Shown here: positions 61,016 through 64,000 of the stretch, one piece after another
Position numbering within the stretch: the first letter of the stretch is position 1
Layout: each line of letters starts with the position of its first letter
Assembly: GCF_000585395.1 (NCBI RefSeq)
Contig: NZ_KK073875.1
Coordinates: forward strand, 323,186-387,185
Direction of reading: 5' to 3'
DNA from: Saccharibacillus sacchari DSM 19268
GTDB lineage: Bacteria > Bacillota > Bacilli > Paenibacillales > Paenibacillaceae
DNA length: 64,000 bases
Translations under genes and position numbers: made by a program
Notes under the pieces: generated by a model
Seen by the model: only the letters and a program-made list of their open reading frames with translations
What the model was told of the DNA's origin: nothing
Database searches by the model: none

Positions 61016-61900
61016 TTATCTATATTTTCTTTTTGAATTAGTTAAATACGTCGTATTAGACAAAGCACCTTTATATATTTCTTCATCCAAAAATCTTAGG
61101 ACATCTTTTAATTCCTTTTTATCTTGAGGTAAGATTAAGCTTTCTTGTTCTCCATCCTTCCCTGACCTTAGATCAATATTCAGCCCATAAGTTGCAGCAC
61201 GTTCACGAATTTGAGCAGGCGTATAATTAATAAAAGTTTCTGAATCCTTAATTAATGCTACTTTTCTTCTCACCCAACTATCAGCATGTTGAAGAAAATG
61301 ATCTTTGCTTTCAAGTGTGATTAAATCGCTTTGAATAAATTCATTAATATCGGCATCTGTCGCTTCACGATAATGATTCGATAAATCAAAAATTTGTCTG
61401 GCTGTAAAAAAAGATTTAAAAAACAAATCACCATCTTTATAAATACAATCAATTTTCTCTAAAATATTGATTCCAAACCCCTTTAAAAGTTCAAAAGTAC
61501 CGCTGCTGTGGAATAAACTTATCCCCTTATTTGCTATATACTGCGTTTTATTAAACTTTTGAAATACAATCATCTTTGCATCTGTTGTGCCTGTAAAAAT
61601 CGAAATGATTTTCGAAGCGTCTTCAGAATTCGATTTTAATTCATCAATTGAAGTAGGTTCTCTAAGAGCTGAACAAATTTCTTCTGAAACTTGAAAGTTT
61701 GAGATTTGGTGTATTTCTCCTTCGTCTGTCTTATAACTTCCGTCAAACGGAACAACATCAAAATTCAATAGATTTTCTACCTCTTTAATGAACATAGAAG
61801 TTAGTTCTTGTTGAGCATCTCGATCCAGTTTAATTCGATTTATATATAAATCATCCTCTTCATTTCGAACCATCACAAAAAAGCTAGCATTTTTGAACAT
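61016..61900 (-). CDS. kwaB: probable Kiwa anti-phage protein KwaB (DUF4868)
   Basis: 294-aa soluble protein. The middle and C-terminal parts fit DUF4868: MIVFQKFNKTQYIANKGISL, FFKSFFTARQIFDLSNHYRE, then SWVRRKVALIKDS. In Kiwa, KwaB works with the membrane partner KwaA against phage. The gene starts at ATG 61900, four bases after the stop of the membrane protein gene, with GAGGAGGAG as ribosome site, so the two are a tight pair. Identification rests on my recall of the families, on gene order and on the partner's topology. Confidence 0.65.
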   Translation of the reverse strand: MFKNASFFVMVRNEEDDLYINRIKLDRDAQQELTSMFIKEVENLLNFDVVPFDGSYKTDEGEIHQISNFQVSEEICSALREPTSIDELKSNSEDASKIISIFTGTTDAKMIVFQKFNKTQYIANKGISLFHSSGTFELLKGFGINILEKIDCIYKDGDLFFKSFFTARQIFDLSNHYREATDADINEFIQSDLITLESKDHFLQHADSWVRRKVALIKDSETFINYTPAQIRERAATYGLNIDLRSGKDGEQESLILPQDKKELKDVLRFLDEEIYKGALSNTTYLTNSKRKYR

Positions 61901-61904
61901 ATTA

Positions 61905-62435
61905 TCACTCCTCCTCAGTATCCAGCACAATATAATCAGTTAGCTGTATCACACTTTTTATTGCTTTTGTGTTTTTAAGGCTTTTTTTAGTTATTAATAA
62001 ATAAGTGATGTTCTCTGCAGTTGATACTTCGTAAAAATGGTACCCTAGTAAAGATAAGAGGGGATTGAAATGATAAGCATTAGTGCCCCAAATAACAATA
62101 AAAAAGATAAACATTATAAACAATAAAATTTGTCCATTTACTTTGTCAGTTCCTAATGAAAGAAAAGGAAGCAAATAAGCCACTAAAAAACCGACCACTT
62201 CACCATCTGTCACTTTTATTGAATTTATAGGAAAGTTTATAACCTCTAGTTTCTCTTTAGCAATTTTTATTATTTGAATACAACCTATCAACAATATAAC
62301 TATTAATAATGTAATCAATGAAATTAAAGTAAGTGAACCGCCTCGTACCCACACAACAAACGCATATGTTAATAAAATTGGGGAGAATGAGGTCAGCACT
62401 AACATCGCTTTAGCTAATCTATTTATACGAATCAC
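61905..62435 (-). CDS. kwaA: probable Kiwa anti-phage membrane protein KwaA
   Basis: A 176-aa protein with four hydrophobic helices (about 10-30, 34-54, 80-97, 102-120) and a conserved-looking C-terminal part FNPLLSLLGYHFYEV...YLLITKK (about 122-150), which I associate with KwaA. In the Kiwa system this protein senses infection at the membrane and acts with KwaB. AGGAGGTG is present, but it lies very close to the GTG used here; an ATG ten codons later (MLVLTSFSPILL) is possible. First gene of the cassette. Confidence 0.65.
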   Translation of the reverse strand: MIRINRLAKAMLVLTSFSPILLTYAFVVWVRGGSLTLISLITLLIVILLIGCIQIIKIAKEKLEVINFPINSIKVTDGEVVGFLVAYLLPFLSLGTDKVNGQILLFIMFIFFIVIWGTNAYHFNPLLSLLGYHFYEVSTAENITYLLITKKSLKNTKAIKSVIQLTDYIVLDTEEE

Positions 62436-62583
62436 CTCCTATCAAATTTTATGGATAATATAATTTTACCTACTGTGATCTTGAACGCAAATAAAGGTGA
62501 CTTGAATTCTCTTTTCATATTTAAATGCTATTCACATATTTCGAAATAAAAATTAGCTATATTTTATGAAAGTTCAAAGTAAT

Positions 62584-62686
62584 TACGTATAACGTTCCTG
62601 TATTCACGACTCGGCGTATGCCGGGTGTCCGACGAATGTCGGACCAAGGACGAAAGTCCGCAGCGTGAATATTATGTTATCTGAAG
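62584..62686 (-). repeat. attC-like site 4 (best preserved)
   Basis: 103 bp; minus strand TTCAGATAAC, spacer ATAA, TATTCACGCTGCGGAC ..., GAGTCGTGAATA, CAGGAAC, GTTATACGTA. Arms TATTCACG/CGTGAATA pair. The centre has three hairpins: CGGCgtatGCCG, GTCCGACgaatGTCGGAC and GGACgaaaGTCC. One extrahelical A follows TATTCACG on the plus strand. The stop codon (TAA) of the upstream gene lies inside the AGATAAC end. Confidence 0.82.
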
Positions 62687-63573
62687 TCGTTCTTTTCTTT
62701 GTCGTTTTTATTTATACGTTCTTTTATGACTCCATTAGAAAATATAGTTTTTATTTTCCCTTGCTCTATATATTCAATTACTCCTATTAATTCTTTGGTG
62801 TAGTCAATCTCAATGGTTTCTATAGCAGGAGGCGCTATAGAGTATTCGACTTGATACTCTTTTAATTTCATTCGTAAATTGTTGTAGCTAATAAATGCCT
62901 CTTCAAATGCTTCTACTTTAGTAAATTCACCGTACTGTTCATTTTCAGACAACGTTAATCTATTCATTAAGTCATTGATAGAGTATCTGTCATCATTAAC
63001 TATATCTTCAATTATAATTTCAGTACTCGTCCCAGAAACTTCGATCGGTTTAGTGACATCCAAATCTGTATTTTTTTCTAACCATTCTTTATCAACTACT
63101 GGGCTAAAAGTTTTAATGATTGCTGGAGACTTAATATAAAGGCGCATATCAATCTTCCTTATTAAAGGTGTACCGTTCGCGCTTAACCAGTCAGAGTTGT
63201 TTTGTTCTCTAACAATCAGTAAACTGATTTTATTTTGCTCCGCCTTTTTTTTAGCTCCTGACTGATAACCCTTTTTAGTAGCAAAAACTAATTTTAAATC
63301 AGGAATATCTCTAGCTTTTCCAACCAAAGAATCAATTTTATCAATTGAAATATCAGAATTATAATCTTTGCATTCAATAATTGTTTTATAAACCAATCCT
63401 GCAAGCTCATATTCCCAGTAAATATCGAACTGTCTTTCGATTCCCCAGTTATCTTTAATCAGTTTATTGACTTCTACTTTAATATTTTTTTTGGCAGTAA
63501 ATTCATCTGAGTCAAGAAGTGCTTGTTGCAACTTAGCAACAAATAATTCATATTCTCTACCTGTATTTTTCAT
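62677..63573 (-). CDS. Mrr-like PD-(D/E)XK nuclease-domain protein
   Basis: 298 aa. A helix GREYELFVAKLQQALL (4-19) leads to the nuclease core: QFDIYWEYELAGLVYKTIIE then CKDYN (about 43-72), giving D...ECK, followed by FATKKGYQSGAKKKAEQNKI (about 97-116), the typical Mrr/restriction-endonuclease QSGA segment. The C-terminal 150 residues are unassigned. AGGAGAATT precedes the ATG, 44 bp from the cassette start. The TAA stop is inside the attC-like site 4, typical for integron cassettes. A solitary defence nuclease is likely but unproven. Confidence 0.65.
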   Translation of the reverse strand: MKNTGREYELFVAKLQQALLDSDEFTAKKNIKVEVNKLIKDNWGIERQFDIYWEYELAGLVYKTIIECKDYNSDISIDKIDSLVGKARDIPDLKLVFATKKGYQSGAKKKAEQNKISLLIVREQNNSDWLSANGTPLIRKIDMRLYIKSPAIIKTFSPVVDKEWLEKNTDLDVTKPIEVSGTSTEIIIEDIVNDDRYSINDLMNRLTLSENEQYGEFTKVEAFEEAFISYNNLRMKLKEYQVEYSIAPPAIETIEIDYTKELIGVIEYIEQGKIKTIFSNGVIKERINKNDKEKNDFR

Positions 63574-63607
63574 TTAAATTCTCCTGAATTTATTATTTGT
63601 TTACGAT

Positions 63608-63640
63608 TTCAGATAACGTCTTATTCATAAACTTCGCTTC
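63608..63640 (-). other. proximal boundary site of the array (attI-like or half attC)
   Basis: Plus strand TTCAGATAACG (63608-63618) is the partner of site 4 and opens the first cassette. The following bases (TCTTATTCATAAACTTCG) resemble one arm of the other sites, but no second arm or GTTA end is found. AATTCACG-like pieces recur near 63660 and 63697. It may be an attI-type insertion point or an eroded site. The rest of 63574-63885 shows no convincing gene. Confidence 0.45.
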
Positions 63641-63795
63641 CACCATTTCATTTATAGTATTCACGAATTTCGTATATCTAGCACTCTTCCGATTATTCAC
63701 GACCCTCTTTTTCTTCTATACCTTCTCCCAATGCCTAATCGCTTACTTTTTCCATTTTAGCATCGTTAGGGAAATTTGGATATAAAGTTTCGCAG

Positions 63796-63835
63796 CAAAA
63801 AGAGGCCTTAAGATGGATAACCATCTCAAGACCTC
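63796..63835 (-). terminator. terminator of the ABC-F-like gene
   Basis: GAGGCCTTAAGATGG (63802-63816) / CCATCTCAAGACCTC (63821-63835) with TTTTT on the minus strand. Confidence 0.8.
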
Positions 63836-63885
63836 AATCCTTTATGCCTAAACTTATTCTCTATCCGGCTTACTCTCGACGAAAA

Positions 63886-64000
63886 TCAGCCTTTCCCCGC
63901 CTCGATCTGCTCCGCTAGTTCATTCAAATAGGTCCAACGCTCCATCAGCTCTTCCAGCTTCGCTTCCGCTGCTGCCTGCTGCTGCATCAGCTCCTGAAGC
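63886..64000 (-). CDS. C-terminal end of an ABC-F type ATP-binding protein (partial)
   Basis: The minus strand entering from the right edge encodes a charged coiled coil (LQELMQQQAAAEAKLEELME, then RWTYLNELAEQIEAGKG) ending at TGA (63886-63888). This is the usual C-terminal arm of ABC-F ribosome-associated ATPases in Bacillota (ERWTYLNELAEQ). Only 37 codons are visible, so the assignment rests on the tail alone. The base composition is again GC-rich, marking the end of the cassette region. Confidence 0.6.
   Translation of the reverse strand, partial: LQELMQQQAAAEAKLEELMERWTYLNELAEQIEAGKG

Larger units (their letters stand above)
57395..63617 (-). mobile_element. integron-like gene cassette array without a visible integrase (CALIN-like)
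   Basis: Six units, each with one or two minus-strand genes near its start and a palindromic site at its 3' end, are delimited at 63617, 62593, 60823, 59690, 59115, 57877 and 57395 (site ends TAAC/GTTA on the plus strand). Read on the minus strand every unit starts G|TTA.... Its closing site begins with the reverse complement of that start (10/10, 9/9 and 9/9 in three units; 7/9 in two; 9/11 in the last). This is how integron cassettes recombine at attC sites (RYYYAAC...GTTRRRY). The DNA is visibly AT-rich against both flanks. No tyrosine recombinase gene is in the window. Confidence 0.75.

Noticed and set aside
57867-62686. CRISPR-like array from similar repeats at intervals
   Set aside because: The repeats are 67-105 bp palindromes separated by whole genes of 0.5-1.7 kb, not short spacers, and no cas gene is present.
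59800-63573. Prophage or conjugative element
   Set aside because: No phage structural, replication, transfer or integrase genes; the content is unrelated small genes separated by attC-like sites.
63597-63785. 62-codon plus-strand ORF at the array boundary
   Set aside because: Phe/Ile-rich low-complexity translation with no ribosome binding site; the DNA is better read as a worn recombination-site region.

Overview
The window reads as a moderately GC-rich Bacillota chromosome, most likely Paenibacillaceae. Support comes from protein resemblance (xpt, fer, dinB, citramalate synthase, YugP, YitT, YtpB, LicT/BglP/BglA), strong AGGAGG-type ribosome binding sites, many GTG/TTG starts, LicT-type RNA antiterminators, a GlnR/TnrA box and a three-SLH-domain surface protein. 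No genus can be fixed from sequence alone.

Layout. 1-16.8 kb: tRNA-Leu, then a mostly minus-strand housekeeping block (xpt, a GT4 glycosyltransferase, an RsuA-type pseudouridine synthase coupled to a 5-methylcytosine rRNA methyltransferase, a DUF309/alarmone-synthetase pair, pyrD, an L,D-transpeptidase, ferredoxin, dinB), plus-strand cimA, an unexplained structured intergenic stretch, and a DnaQ-like exonuclease coupled to a DUF294 nucleotidyltransferase. 16.8-31 kb: amtB with a GlnR box, MerR regulator, YugP peptidase, a membrane diguanylate cyclase, a serine hydrolase, rhomboid protease, tpx, a probable 6S RNA, a DEAD-box helicase with a long leader, and YitT. 31-44.7 kb: a DUF4015 protein, two MOP-superfamily exporters, DUF72, pfkA, tetraprenyl-beta-curcumene synthase, a cold-shock protein, oligoendopeptidase F, M42 peptidase and a phosphodiester-glycosidase-like protein. 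44.8-49.3 kb: a complete beta-glucoside operon (licT-bglP-bglA) with two RAT/terminator switches and a cre-like site. 49.3-56.4 kb: a small kinase-like pair, a 1204-residue Ig-like/SLH surface protein, two lipoproteins and a TPR protein.

57.4-63.6 kb is the outstanding region. It is visibly AT-rich and holds small genes, all on the minus strand. These are split into units by imperfect palindromes of about 67-105 bp that begin with TAAC and end with GTTA. The sequence just inside each unit's start is the reverse complement of the sequence just before its end-site (perfect over 9-10 bp in three units, 7/9 in two, 9/11 in the last). That is the architecture of integron gene cassettes with attC sites, here without an integrase in view (a CALIN-like array). 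One cassette carries a probable Kiwa (KwaA/KwaB) phage-defence pair, and two others carry PD-(D/E)XK-nuclease-like proteins. The array lies between an HNH-endonuclease gene and the 3' end of an ABC-F-like gene.

A second unusual signal is a family of four dispersed long hairpins (about 1.0, 23.8, 30.3 and 30.6 kb). They share asymmetric internal motifs, while their outer stems differ in sequence yet stay base-paired.
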